Positions 8,979 through 16,696 of a stretch of 64,000 bases of DNA are shown here, one piece after another. The notes beneath the pieces were generated by a model. The model saw only the letters and a program-made list of their open reading frames with translations. It had not been told where the DNA came from and ran no database searches. The translations under genes and the position numbers were made by a program. Location: NCBI GenBank assembly GCA_963740255.1, contig CAVUDO010000002.1, positions 2,170,001-2,234,000 of the forward strand, written 5' to 3'. This DNA comes from CAVUDO01 sp963740255 (GTDB taxonomy: Bacteria; Actinomycetota; Actinomycetes; Mycobacteriales; Cryptosporangiaceae). Position 1 is the first letter of the stretch. Each line of letters starts with the position of its first letter.

Positions 8979-9674
8979 TCATCCGTCGCCTTCGCGGTAA
9001 GCCCGGTGTAGCGCGACGATGCCGCCGGAGAGGTTGCGCCACTGGGCCCGGTGCCAGCCCGACCCCACGATCGCCTTCGCCAGGCCGCGCTGGTCGGGCC
9101 AGGCCCGGATCGACTCGGCCAGGTAGACGTACGCCTCGGGGTTGCTGCTGACGCCGGTGGCCACCGCGGGCAGCGCGCGCATCAGGTACTCGGTGTACGC
9201 GACCCGGAACGGCGCCCAGGTCGGGTGGCTGAACTCGCAGATCACCATCCGGCCACCGGAACGGGTCACCCGGGCCAGCTCGACCAGCGCCGCCTCGGTG
9301 TCCACCACGTTGCGCAGGCCGAACGAGATCGTCACCGCGTCGAACGCACCGTCGGAGAACGGCAGCCGCAGCGCGTCTCCGGCCACCAGCGGCACCCCGC
9401 GGCCGCGGCCCTCGCGCAGCATGCCGAGGGAGAAGTCGCACGCGACGACCGCGGCCCCCGATCGGGTCAGCTCGACGGTGGAGACCGCGGTGCCGGCAGC
9501 CAGGTCGAGGACGAGCTGGCCGGGGCGCAGCTCCAGGGCCTCGGCGGTGGCCCGGCGCCAGCGGCGGTCCTGGGCGAACGAGAGCACGGTGTTGGTCAGG
9601 TCGTAGCGGCTGGCCACCCGGTCGAACATCGCGGCGACTTCGTGCGGCCGCTTGTCGAGAGAGGCGCGTGTCAC
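8979..9674 (-). CDS. menG: demethylmenaquinone methyltransferase
   Basis: Class I SAM methyltransferase of the UbiE/MenG family, 231 aa, which methylates demethylmenaquinone in the last core step of menaquinone synthesis. It shows FDRVASRYDLTN near the N-terminus, SAM motif I LVLDLAAGTA, the post-I DFSLGML, FDAVTISFGLRNV and the C-terminal YLAESIRAWPDQ. The start is GTG 9674 (VTRASLDKRP), which gives the usual family length; the frame is open further upstream but that part is not MenG. It is followed by menJ on the same strand. Confidence 0.93.
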   Translation of the reverse strand: MTRASLDKRPHEVAAMFDRVASRYDLTNTVLSFAQDRRWRRATAEALELRPGQLVLDLAAGTAVSTVELTRSGAAVVACDFSLGMLREGRGRGVPLVAGDALRLPFSDGAFDAVTISFGLRNVVDTEAALVELARVTRSGGRMVICEFSHPTWAPFRVAYTEYLMRALPAVATGVSSNPEAYVYLAESIRAWPDQRGLAKAIVGSGWHRAQWRNLSGGIVALHRAYREGDG

Positions 9675-9736
9675 GCCCCCAGCGTAGGGGCGGGCGGACC
9701 GGAATGCGCCGCCGCCCGGCCGGGCCGTCGCACGCG

Positions 9737-9886
9737 TCAGCCGCGTCGGAACTCGCCCTTGTCGACGCCGTCGAGGAAGCACTCCCACTCGAAGGCGGTG
9801 AACAGCAGCACCGGGCCGTCGGGGTTCTTCGAGTCGCGCAGGGCGAACGCGGGTGGCGGCCGGCCGGAGAACCGGTTGACCGCCAC
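9737..9886 (-). pseudogene. truncated DUF397 domain (remnant)
   Basis: The C-terminal half of a DUF397 protein is readable: ALRDSKNPDGPVLLF, FEWECFLDGV and KGEF, ending at 9737. The N-terminal half with the W-x-KSS...C-VEVA segment is missing. The frame runs back without a start codon other than GTG 9886 into the stop codon of the upstream subtilase, in the same frame. DUF397 proteins normally sit beside XRE/DUF5753 regulators, and none is present here. It is either a 49-aa orphan or, more likely, a decayed remnant. Confidence 0.6.
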
Positions 9887-9898
9887 CCGCGCGCTTGC

Positions 9899-11113
9899 CT
9901 AGAAGGTGGAGACGTTCAGCAGCTTTTCCTGCGTGCCGTCCGGGTCGCCCGTCCAGGTGCCGGTGGTGCCGGCTGCCTGTAGGGCCGACTTGACCGCGGC
10001 CGGCGAAGCGCCCGGGTGGGTGGCGCAGTACAGCGCGGCACCCCCGGCCACGTGCGGAGAGGCCATCGAGGTGCCCGAGATGGTGTTGTAGCCGCCCCTC
10101 TTCCAGGTCGACTGGATGCACACGCCAGGGGCGATCAGGTCGACGTCCGAGCCGAAGTTGGAGAAGTCGGCGAAGGTGTCGTCGACGTCGGCGCGACAGG
10201 TGGACGGCGCGCCGCCACCTGGCTGGCCGTCGAAGTCGGCCAGCGCGCTGACGGTGACGACCTCGTCGTACGCGGCCGGCACGAAGCCGGTCGCATCGGC
10301 GGCCGAGTTGCCCGCCGCGACCACGTAGGTCACCCCGGCGGCCACCGAACGGCAGATCGCCTCGTGCATGGCGTCGGTGTTGCTGCCGCAGGCGCTGTCC
10401 GCGCCGGACCCGCCGAGGCTCATGTTGGCGACCTCGATCTCGTCGGCGTGCGCGGTCACGTAGTCGATCCCGCAGATGATGTCGGCGAAACTGCCGCTGC
10501 CCTGGTTGTTGAGCACCCGGACCGGCCAGATCCGCGCGCCGGGGGCCATCCCGACGACACCCTCGGCGTCGTCCAGGGCGCCGATCGTGCCGGCGACGTG
10601 CGTGCCGTGCCCGTGGCCGTCCTTCGCGCTCCGGCCGGTGGAGCAGTTCTTGGCCCCGGCGGTGTGCACGTTCAGGTCCGGGTGGGTGAGGTCCACGCCG
10701 GTGTCGATCACGGCGACGTCGACGTCCACCCGTTCGTCCGTGCCGTCGATCTTCGCGGTGGCACTCTTCTCCGCGTCCGCGCGGTCGACACCGGTGGGGA
10801 CCGTCTGGGCGGCGGTCGTGGCCACGCCGTCGCGCTGGACGAGCAGCACGCCCGGGTCGGCCGCGAGCCGGGCGGCGGCCGCCTCGCTCATCTGCGCCGA
10901 GTAGCCGGTCAGGGCGTTCTCGTACACGTGGCGCACCGACGCGCCGTACTTCCTGGCCTGTGTACTGACCGTCGAGCTGGCGTCGACGGTCGAGCGCAAC
11001 ATGACGATGTATCCGCTGGTGGACTGGTCGGCGGCGACAGCGGGCGAGCCGCTGAACGCGGTGGCGGCCATGACAGTGCCGGTCACCGCAGCGGCGGCTA
11101 AGAACCTGCGCAT
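9899..11113 (-). CDS. secreted S8 family serine peptidase (aqualysin/proteinase K-like subtilase)
   Basis: A 404-aa pre-pro-subtilase. A Sec signal peptide covers about residues 1-28 (ends AVAADQ). An I9 inhibitor-type propeptide follows (SGYIVMLR to about 100). The catalytic domain has Asp137 (VIDTG), His172 (GHGTHVAG) and Ser349 (GTSMASPH). Cysteines in the mature part suggest disulfides. ATG 11113 is preceded by GGAG within AGGAGAGGAAAT and starts exactly at the signal peptide. It hydrolyses extracellular protein; a specific substrate cannot be read. A DUF397 remnant lies in frame after its stop. Confidence 0.93.
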   Translation of the reverse strand: MRRFLAAAAVTGTVMAATAFSGSPAVAADQSTSGYIVMLRSTVDASSTVSTQARKYGASVRHVYENALTGYSAQMSEAAAARLAADPGVLLVQRDGVATTAAQTVPTGVDRADAEKSATAKIDGTDERVDVDVAVIDTGVDLTHPDLNVHTAGAKNCSTGRSAKDGHGHGTHVAGTIGALDDAEGVVGMAPGARIWPVRVLNNQGSGSFADIICGIDYVTAHADEIEVANMSLGGSGADSACGSNTDAMHEAICRSVAAGVTYVVAAGNSAADATGFVPAAYDEVVTVSALADFDGQPGGGAPSTCRADVDDTFADFSNFGSDVDLIAPGVCIQSTWKRGGYNTISGTSMASPHVAGGAALYCATHPGASPAAVKSALQAAGTTGTWTGDPDGTQEKLLNVSTF

Positions 11114-11398
11114 TCGATTTCCTCTCCTGACGGACGCCGGTGTCCGGGGACGGGGGTGGGCCCCGCCGGGGTAGGACCCGTGGGCCGCGGGCCGGCTCTC
11201 TTGGCACGTCTTGGGTGCCTCGCTCGCTAACACCGTGGCATATCCGTAATAGGCGTGTATGGAAGTCGAATAATTGCCCCCGAACCGAGGGTGGCCTCCG
11301 TTTCGTGGGGAGGCCGCCGCGCTGGTCGTGGACGCCGGCCATTCGCCGGACGATGCCGTCCGGCAGATCCTCGCCGCTCTGCCCGGCTGAGCGGCCGC

Positions 11399-12526
11399 TC
11401 AGCAGCTGCGGACCGTGGCCGCGACCGCGAGGTCACGCAGCGCCGCACGTCCGCCGTCGGCCAGCGGTGCGGCGTCGATGACGGCGAGCGACCGCACGGT
11501 GCGGTCGGCGATCATCGTCTCCACGGTCTCCAGCGCGCCGGTGGCGACGATGACCTGCCGCAGTTCGGCCAGCCCCTGCTCGTCCAGGTGTGCGGCGCCG
11601 AGCCACCGGGACAGGCACGCCCGCTGCTTCTGGCTGGCCCGCTCCCGGGCCAGCGCGACCAGCGCCGTGCGCTTCCCCTCGCGCAGGTCCTCGCCGGACG
11701 GCTTGCCGGTCACCGCCTGGTTGCCGAACACCCCGAGGACGTCGTCGCGGAGTTGGAACGCCTCGCCGAGCGGCAGGGCGAACGCGGTGTAGGCACCGAA
11801 CACCTCCGCCGGCGCGCCGGCGACCGCCGCGCCCAGGTGCAGCGGCGCTTCCACGGTGTAGGCACCGCTCTTGTACCGGGCCACCCGCAGCGCCCGCTCC
11901 ACCGAGGTGACGCGCCGGGCCTGCGAGGCGATGTCCAGGTACTGGCCGGCCATCAGCTCCAGCCGCATCGTCGCGTACACCGACCGGGCCCGGCCGAGCG
12001 CGTCCGGGGCGAGCCCGGACGTGGCCAGCATCTGCTCGGACAGCACCATCAGCAGGTCGCCGACCAGGATCGCCACCGAACGGCCGAACCGGGCCGGGTC
12101 GCCCTCCCAGCCGGCGTCCGCGTGCATCGACTCCAGCTGCCGGTGCGCCGCGGGTCGACCCCGCCGCAGGTCGGAGGCGTCCATCAGGTCGTCGTGGATC
12201 AGCGCGAACGCGTGCAGCAGTTCCAGCGAGGCGGCGGCCCGCACCAGCGCGTCGGCGTCGGTGCCGCCCGCAGCGACCGCACCCCAGTACGCGAACAGCG
12301 GACGCAGCCGCTTGCCGCCGCACATCACGAACGTGCGGACGACGCCGTCGAGGTCGCCCAGCTCGTCGCCGACCACGCGCAGCCGCTTCAGGTGGGTGGT
12401 GAGGAAGTCGTCCAGCGCACCGCCGACCCGCAGCCGGACGTCCACCGTCGCCAGGCTGGCCGAACCCTGCTCGCGGGTCCGCGCGGCCGCTTGCCGGACG
12501 TCCGGCGGCCCCACCACAGTGCTCAT
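11399..12526 (-). CDS. polyprenyl diphosphate synthase
   Basis: Trans-isoprenyl diphosphate synthase, 375 aa, elongating allylic diphosphates with IPP. It contains GGKRLRP (71-77), the first Asp-rich motif DDLMD (112-116, after LIH) and the second, DDVLG (261-265). The residues before the first DDxxD are Ala/Leu/Ile rather than bulky aromatics, compatible with a long chain. Position beside menG/menJ, as for grcC1 in mycobacteria, suggests it makes the menaquinone side chain (inference). A geranylgeranyl-type product cannot be excluded. Confidence 0.9.
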   Translation of the reverse strand: MSTVVGPPDVRQAAARTREQGSASLATVDVRLRVGGALDDFLTTHLKRLRVVGDELGDLDGVVRTFVMCGGKRLRPLFAYWGAVAAGGTDADALVRAAASLELLHAFALIHDDLMDASDLRRGRPAAHRQLESMHADAGWEGDPARFGRSVAILVGDLLMVLSEQMLATSGLAPDALGRARSVYATMRLELMAGQYLDIASQARRVTSVERALRVARYKSGAYTVEAPLHLGAAVAGAPAEVFGAYTAFALPLGEAFQLRDDVLGVFGNQAVTGKPSGEDLREGKRTALVALARERASQKQRACLSRWLGAAHLDEQGLAELRQVIVATGALETVETMIADRTVRSLAVIDAAPLADGGRAALRDLAVAATVRSC

Positions 12527-12681
12527 CTCGTCCTCGCCCGTGTGCTGGCGGGTGGCCCCGCGCCCGTCCGGCGTCGCCGCCTCGCCCGGGACGGGGCTGG
12601 CGCGCAGCCGTGCTTACCGGGAGTTCTTACCCCGGTGGGAGCCTGCGCGCATGTCGACGTGCGGGCGGGCGTCGCCTGCGG

Positions 12682-13584
12682 TCAGGGGCTGGGGACGGCC
12701 AAGGCCCAGGCGTGGTGGTGCACGGTCCACCGTCGGGCGGGGACGTCGACCGTCACCTCGCCGTCGGTGTTGACCGAGAACGACTCCCCCCCGATCGCCC
12801 GCACGGCCACCGTCCGGGCGCGGTACACGGTCACGTCGTCCCGGCCCGTATGGCCGCCGGACCGCATGTCGATGGCGTAGCCGACCCGCTCGAACGGCCC
12901 CGTCGCCGAGGCGATCACCACGTCGAGCAGCCCGTCGTCGGGCACCGCGTCGGGCGCCAGCGGGGTGCCCCCGCCGATGCTCCGCCCGTTGGCGATCCCG
13001 ACCATCAGCACCGGATGGTCGGGCCGGTGCACCGCGGCGCCGTCGACCTCCACCGCGAGCGCCATACCGGGTGTGACGGCGCCGGCCGCGACCGCTCCCA
13101 GCGGGTAGGCGGCCGCCCCGAGCGTCGGTTTCCAGGCGTGCGCCCGCCGGCCGGCCTCCGCGCCGATGCCGACGTGTGCGGCGTTGACCAGCACGGTTCC
13201 GGCGTCGTCCACAGCCAGGTCGAGGCGGCCGGGCTGACCGTCGAGCACCACCGCGGCGGCGGCCGCCGGATCGAGCGGGATCCCGACGGTGCGGGCGAGG
13301 TCGTTGCCCGTGCCCAACGGCACGAGTCCCAACGGCTCCGCGGGGTCGAGCGCGTCCGTGTCGCACAACACCTGCACCGCGGCGTGCAACGAACCGTCCC
13401 CGCCGACGACGACCACCTGCCGACCGTCGCGACCGGCGAGCGCGGCGGCCAGGCCGTTCAGGTCGGCCGTGGCGACGACCTCGACGTCGGCACCCGCGCG
13501 GAGCACGGTCAACGCCTGGTCCAGGGCCTCCCGCTCGGCCGCACCAGCGGCACCGTTCACCACGACGAGCAGCCTCACCGACAT
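12682..13584 (-). CDS. diacylglycerol kinase family lipid kinase (YegS/DgkB-like)
   Basis: A 300-aa kinase with the DAGK catalytic-domain signatures VVVGGDGSLH (nucleotide-binding) and VPLGTGNDLAR, then an ANGRSIGGGTPLAPDA substrate-side loop and PDDGLLDVV. The family phosphorylates diacylglycerol, sphingoid bases or related lipids at the membrane. The lipid substrate here is not determinable. Length is standard. It ends 155 bp upstream of the polyprenyl synthase start on the same strand. Confidence 0.88.
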   Translation of the reverse strand: MSVRLLVVVNGAAGAAEREALDQALTVLRAGADVEVVATADLNGLAAALAGRDGRQVVVVGGDGSLHAAVQVLCDTDALDPAEPLGLVPLGTGNDLARTVGIPLDPAAAAAVVLDGQPGRLDLAVDDAGTVLVNAAHVGIGAEAGRRAHAWKPTLGAAAYPLGAVAAGAVTPGMALAVEVDGAAVHRPDHPVLMVGIANGRSIGGGTPLAPDAVPDDGLLDVVIASATGPFERVGYAIDMRSGGHTGRDDVTVYRARTVAVRAIGGESFSVNTDGEVTVDVPARRWTVHHHAWALAVPSP

Positions 13585-13608
13585 GCTCAGCCACCTTCTG
13601 GTGTTCGA

Positions 13609-14007
13609 TCAGCTCCGCGGAAGCACTTCGACGCTGCACCGTAGCCCAGGCGCGTTCGCGAGCTTGGCGTCCGCGGTCACGAGGACCGCGCCGAACAGCT
13701 CGGCCGCAGCGGCGTAGCTCGCGTCATACGGCGTGACGTTGTCCCGCAGTTCCCAGACGCGCCTGAGGAGCGGGGCATGGGGCACGCGCTGGATGGGGAG
13801 TTGGATGAGGACGTCCAGAGCCGCCTCCGCGTCCGTGAGCGACAACAGCCCTTGATGGACGTTTCGTCGGAGTACCGAGGTGACCTCCAGATCGAGGATC
13901 TCCGGGGACACCACCGGCTCGGTGAGAAGTCGGGCGCGTGCCGCGTCTCCCAGCGGTGCGCGCGTCACGACCGCGGCGAAGACCGCCGACGCGTCCGCGA
14001 CGATCAA
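13609..14007 (-). CDS. vapC: VapC-like PIN-domain ribonuclease toxin
   Basis: A 132-aa PIN nuclease with the expected acidic residues: Asp5 (IVADAS), Glu in DLEVTS, Asp in PYDASYAAAA and Asp in VTADAKLA. The TTG start at 14007 overlaps the antitoxin stop (TTGA); translation is presumably coupled, which lowers toxin yield. Members of the family cut tRNA or rRNA. The upstream partner is the ribbon-helix-helix-type antitoxin at 14004-14231. Confidence 0.88.
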   Translation of the reverse strand: MIVADASAVFAAVVTRAPLGDAARARLLTEPVVSPEILDLEVTSVLRRNVHQGLLSLTDAEAALDVLIQLPIQRVPHAPLLRRVWELRDNVTPYDASYAAAAELFGAVLVTADAKLANAPGLRCSVEVLPRS

Positions 14008-14231
14008 CGGCTCTCCCGATCGGCTCGGATGTCGGCGACGACCTGGTCCATGTCCAACGCGACCCGATGTGGTGCCATCCGCTCGAACAGGTCGGCCATC
14101 CGCTGGCGGCCGGCGTCCTCGGTGAGGAGTTGCAGCGTGTACTGCTGCAGAGACTTGCTGGCCGCCTGGGCGCGCCGCACCAGGACCTCGTGCACCTCGT
14201 CCGGGACGTTCTTGATCTGAATCGTCGCCAT
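14004..14231 (-). CDS. vapB: VapB/FitA-like antitoxin
   Basis: A 75-aa protein starting MATIQIKNVPDEVHEVLVRRA, the typical N-terminal ribbon-helix-helix of FitA/VapB antitoxins. It is followed by an acidic C-terminal segment that would occupy the toxin active site. It precedes and overlaps the PIN toxin by 4 nt. Autoregulation is usual for the family, but I did not find a clear palindrome in the 32 bp to mqnC. Confidence 0.86.
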   Translation of the reverse strand: MATIQIKNVPDEVHEVLVRRAQAASKSLQQYTLQLLTEDAGRQRMADLFERMAPHRVALDMDQVVADIRADRESR

Positions 14232-14263
14232 GGCGCCATAGTAGCGCCACAGAAGCGCCAGCG

Positions 14264-15472
14264 TTAGCGGGCGTCCACGAGAGGAAGGGGCTTGCCGACG
14301 CCGCCTCCGGCCACCGCGGTGGAGGCGAAGTGCGACACGATGTCGTCGGTGGGGTCGTTCGCCGGATCGTCATGGACGACGAGGTGCCGGTAGAGGGTGT
14401 CGCGCTGGGCGGGCACCCGGCCGGCCGTGCGGATGAGGTTGATCAGCTCGGTGCGGTTGGAGCGGTGCTTGGCGCCGGCCGAGGAGACGACGTTCTCCTC
14501 CAGCATGATCGAGCCGAGGTCGTCGGCGCCGTAGTGCAGGGTGAGCTGGCCGATGTCCTTGCCGGTGGTCAGCCAGGAGCCCTGCAGGTGCGTGACGTTG
14601 TCGAAGAACAGCCGGGCCAGCGCGACCATCCGCAGGTACTCCAGGCTGGTGGCCTGGGTGCGGCCCTTGAGGTGGTTGTTCTCGGGCTGGTAGGTCCACG
14701 GGATGAACGAGCGGAAGCCGCCGGTGCGGTCCTGGACGTCGCGCACCATCCGCAGGTGCTCGATCCGCTCGGCGTTGGTCTCGCCGGTGCCCATCATGAA
14801 CGTCGCCGTCGACTCGACGCCGAGGCCGTGCGCGGTCTCCATGACCTCCAGCCAGCGTTCGCCGGACTCCTTCAGCGGCGCGATGGCCGTCCGGGGCCGG
14901 GCCACCAGGATCTCCGCCCCCGCGCCGGCGAACGAGTCGAGGCCGGCCGCGTGGATGCGGGTGATGGCCTCCTCGATGCCCACCCCGGACACCTTGCTCA
15001 TGTGCTCCACCTCGGACGCGCCGAGCGAATGCAGCGCCAGCGTCGGGTACTCCCGGCGGATCGCGCCGAACACCGTCTCGTAGTACTCCACGCCGTAGTC
15101 GGGGTGGTGGCCGCCCTGCAGCATGATCTGGGTCGCGCCGAGCTGCACGGCCTCGCCGCAGCGCCGCAGGATCTCGTCCGTGTCGTGCGACCAGCCTTCG
15201 TTGTGCTTCGGCGCCCGGTAGAACGCGCAGAACTTGCACGCCGTCACGCAGACGTTCGTGTAGTTGATGTTGCGGTCGATCAGGTAGGTGGCGATGTGCT
15301 CGGTGCCGGCGAACCGACGCCGCCGCACCGTGTCGGCGGCCTGGCCCAACGCGTGCAGCGGCGCGTCGGTGTAGAGGAGCAGCGCCTCCTCGGACGAGAT
15401 CCGGCCCCCGTCGGCGGCATGCGCCAACAGGCTGGAGACGTCGGCGTCCGGGGCGGCGTGGGTCGCTGTCAC
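14264..15472 (-). CDS. mqnC: cyclic dehypoxanthinyl futalosine synthase
   Basis: Radical SAM enzyme of the futalosine menaquinone pathway, 402 aa, cyclising dehypoxanthinyl futalosine. It has the cluster motif CVTACKFC (Cys75, 79, 82), LQGGHHPDYGVEYYE, the HSLGASEVEH segment and the C-terminal TLHYGADDLGSIMLEENVVSSAG shared with MqnE relatives. The GTG start at 15472 gives the usual length. MqnA, MqnE, MqnP and UbiD/UbiX partners are elsewhere in this window, which supports the pathway. Confidence 0.95.
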   Translation of the reverse strand: MTATHAAPDADVSSLLAHAADGGRISSEEALLLYTDAPLHALGQAADTVRRRRFAGTEHIATYLIDRNINYTNVCVTACKFCAFYRAPKHNEGWSHDTDEILRRCGEAVQLGATQIMLQGGHHPDYGVEYYETVFGAIRREYPTLALHSLGASEVEHMSKVSGVGIEEAITRIHAAGLDSFAGAGAEILVARPRTAIAPLKESGERWLEVMETAHGLGVESTATFMMGTGETNAERIEHLRMVRDVQDRTGGFRSFIPWTYQPENNHLKGRTQATSLEYLRMVALARLFFDNVTHLQGSWLTTGKDIGQLTLHYGADDLGSIMLEENVVSSAGAKHRSNRTELINLIRTAGRVPAQRDTLYRHLVVHDDPANDPTDDIVSHFASTAVAGGGVGKPLPLVDAR

Positions 15473-15680
15473 CCCCCGAGCGTATCCGGCACCCGGTGCG
15501 CCGGCCCTGTGAACGTCCCCCGTACACGGCCGGCGTCCACCACTTCAAGCCCGACCAAGCAGCTTCTCATCGACGGCCCCAGCACCGAACTCACCCCCAT
15601 CAGTCTCCGGGCGAGCCGACTCGGCCCGTCCGAGGGACGCGGTGATGCCTCCAGCGCGGCCGGACCGACCCACAGGGTCG

Positions 15681-15696
15681 CCAGACGATCGTCTGG
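15681..15696. promoter_or_regulatory. 16-bp perfect palindrome between mqnC and the fused toxin-antitoxin gene
   Basis: CCAGACGA followed directly by its complement TCGTCTGG makes a perfect 16-bp dyad in the 267-bp space upstream of mqnC and downstream of the toxin-antitoxin stop. It could be an operator for mqnC or for a DNA-binding protein such as the XRE domain next door. I found no second copy nearby. Confidence 0.4.
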
Positions 15697-15739
15697 ACCG
15701 GATTGATCGTGCACGGATGGCGTTCCCCGCCGTGACGTT

Positions 15740-16036
15740 TCAGGCTGCCGGGAGGCGGGCGAGATGGACGACCAGTTGTGCGTCGAGGGCGTGGGCCAGC
15801 CGTTGGAGGACGGGCAGTGTGGGAACCGTGCCCCCGGCTTCGAACCGGGCGACGGCCGGCTGGGTCATCGCGGCAGCGCACGCCAGCTGCCTCTGGCTCC
15901 ATCCGCGTTGTTCCCGCAGCGCCCGAACCGCGCCGCCGAGGTCGAACGCGAGCCGGGCAGCCTCATACGCCGCCTCGGCCCCTGGCTCTGCCATCCGGCG
16001 GCCTCGAAGGTCCGACCACGCGGCCTGCTCAGGCAT
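15740..16036 (-). CDS. internal start: free XRE antitoxin (HigA-like)
   Basis: A 98-aa product starting at the internal ATG 16036, in frame with the upstream toxin. AGGAGG followed by AAGGGG lies 6-15 nt before this ATG, much better than the site before the toxin. The protein is an N-terminal extension plus an XRE helix-turn-helix with the motif MTQPAVARFEAGG. Excess free antitoxin from this start would explain how a fused toxin is tolerated (inference). Confidence 0.65.
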   Translation of the reverse strand: MPEQAAWSDLRGRRMAEPGAEAAYEAARLAFDLGGAVRALREQRGWSQRQLACAAAMTQPAVARFEAGGTVPTLPVLQRLAHALDAQLVVHLARLPAA

Positions 16037-16396
16037 CGCGCTCCCCTTCCTCCTCGTCGGCTGTGTGCTCTGCTCCTGCGCCTCGCACCGCGCAAGCGCC
16101 CGGCGGGCCCGCCGCACCTCACGGTCCTCCCGCATGCGAGCCTTGCCGAACACCGTCAACATCGTGATGCGGCGACCCGGCGCGATCCAGTAGGTGATCC
16201 GCATGGCCCTGCGGTCGAGGTAGAACCGCAGCTCCCGCAGCTTGCCGTCCAATTGGCGGGTATAGGGCTCACCCAGTAACGGGCCTCGCTCGGCGAGCAG
16301 GTCCATGTAGAACGCCACGTGCCCGAACTGGGCCGTGTCTAGTGTTTCGAGCCAGCCTCGAACCTCCGGTTCAAGCTCGACGGTACCCCAATCCAT
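15740..16396 (-). CDS. RelE/HigB-like toxin fused in frame to XRE antitoxin
   Basis: A single 218-aa frame encodes what are normally two proteins. Residues 1 to about 115 are a Gp49/HigB-type RelE-fold toxin: LETLDTAQFGHVAFYMDLLAERGPLLG, LRELRF, MRITYWIAPGRRITMLTVFGKARMRE. From residue 121 an XRE helix-turn-helix antitoxin follows (GWSQRQLACAAAMTQPAVARFEAGGTVP). No stop codon separates them. The second part has its own ATG at 16036, preceded by a strong AGGAGG, so it can also be made free. ATG 16396 is the toxin start; a TATAGC -10-like hexamer 9 nt upstream suggests a near-leaderless mRNA. Confidence 0.8.
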   Translation of the reverse strand: MDWGTVELEPEVRGWLETLDTAQFGHVAFYMDLLAERGPLLGEPYTRQLDGKLRELRFYLDRRAMRITYWIAPGRRITMLTVFGKARMREDREVRRARRALARCEAQEQSTQPTRRKGSAMPEQAAWSDLRGRRMAEPGAEAAYEAARLAFDLGGAVRALREQRGWSQRQLACAAAMTQPAVARFEAGGTVPTLPVLQRLAHALDAQLVVHLARLPAA

Positions 16397-16696
16397 ACCG
16401 ACGATGCTATAAGCGTGACGGAGAACCCAGCGGATATCCCCAGACGAACCGATGGACCTCATCGACAGGCGGCGCCACCTCAGCCTGGGTGCCGTGGACA
16501 CCCCGGACAGCGCGAAACCCGGCGGACCACCGTCCGGTGACGAGCCGGGCTCACTTCGTCGGACTACTGCCCTCGACACCGGCTAGTTTGGCCAATTGGT
16601 TCACGATGCGAAGCAGACGTCGTTGGGTCGGACGACCGGATGCGGCTCAGAATCGGGTCACTCCGGCGATGACGCGGCGAACAATGGGGGCCCGCC
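16397..16696. other. 300-bp divergent intergenic region without a gene
   Basis: Separates the toxin-antitoxin gene (-) from the repeat ATPase (+). A TATAGC hexamer (minus strand, 16406-16411) is a candidate -10 for the toxin gene. On the plus side I see no convincing promoter and no long open frame with recognisable homology. Confidence 0.4.

Noticed and set aside
15469..15714. 81-aa minus-strand ORF upstream of mqnC
   Set aside because: No recognisable domain, overlaps the mqnC start and contains the palindrome; more likely non-coding.
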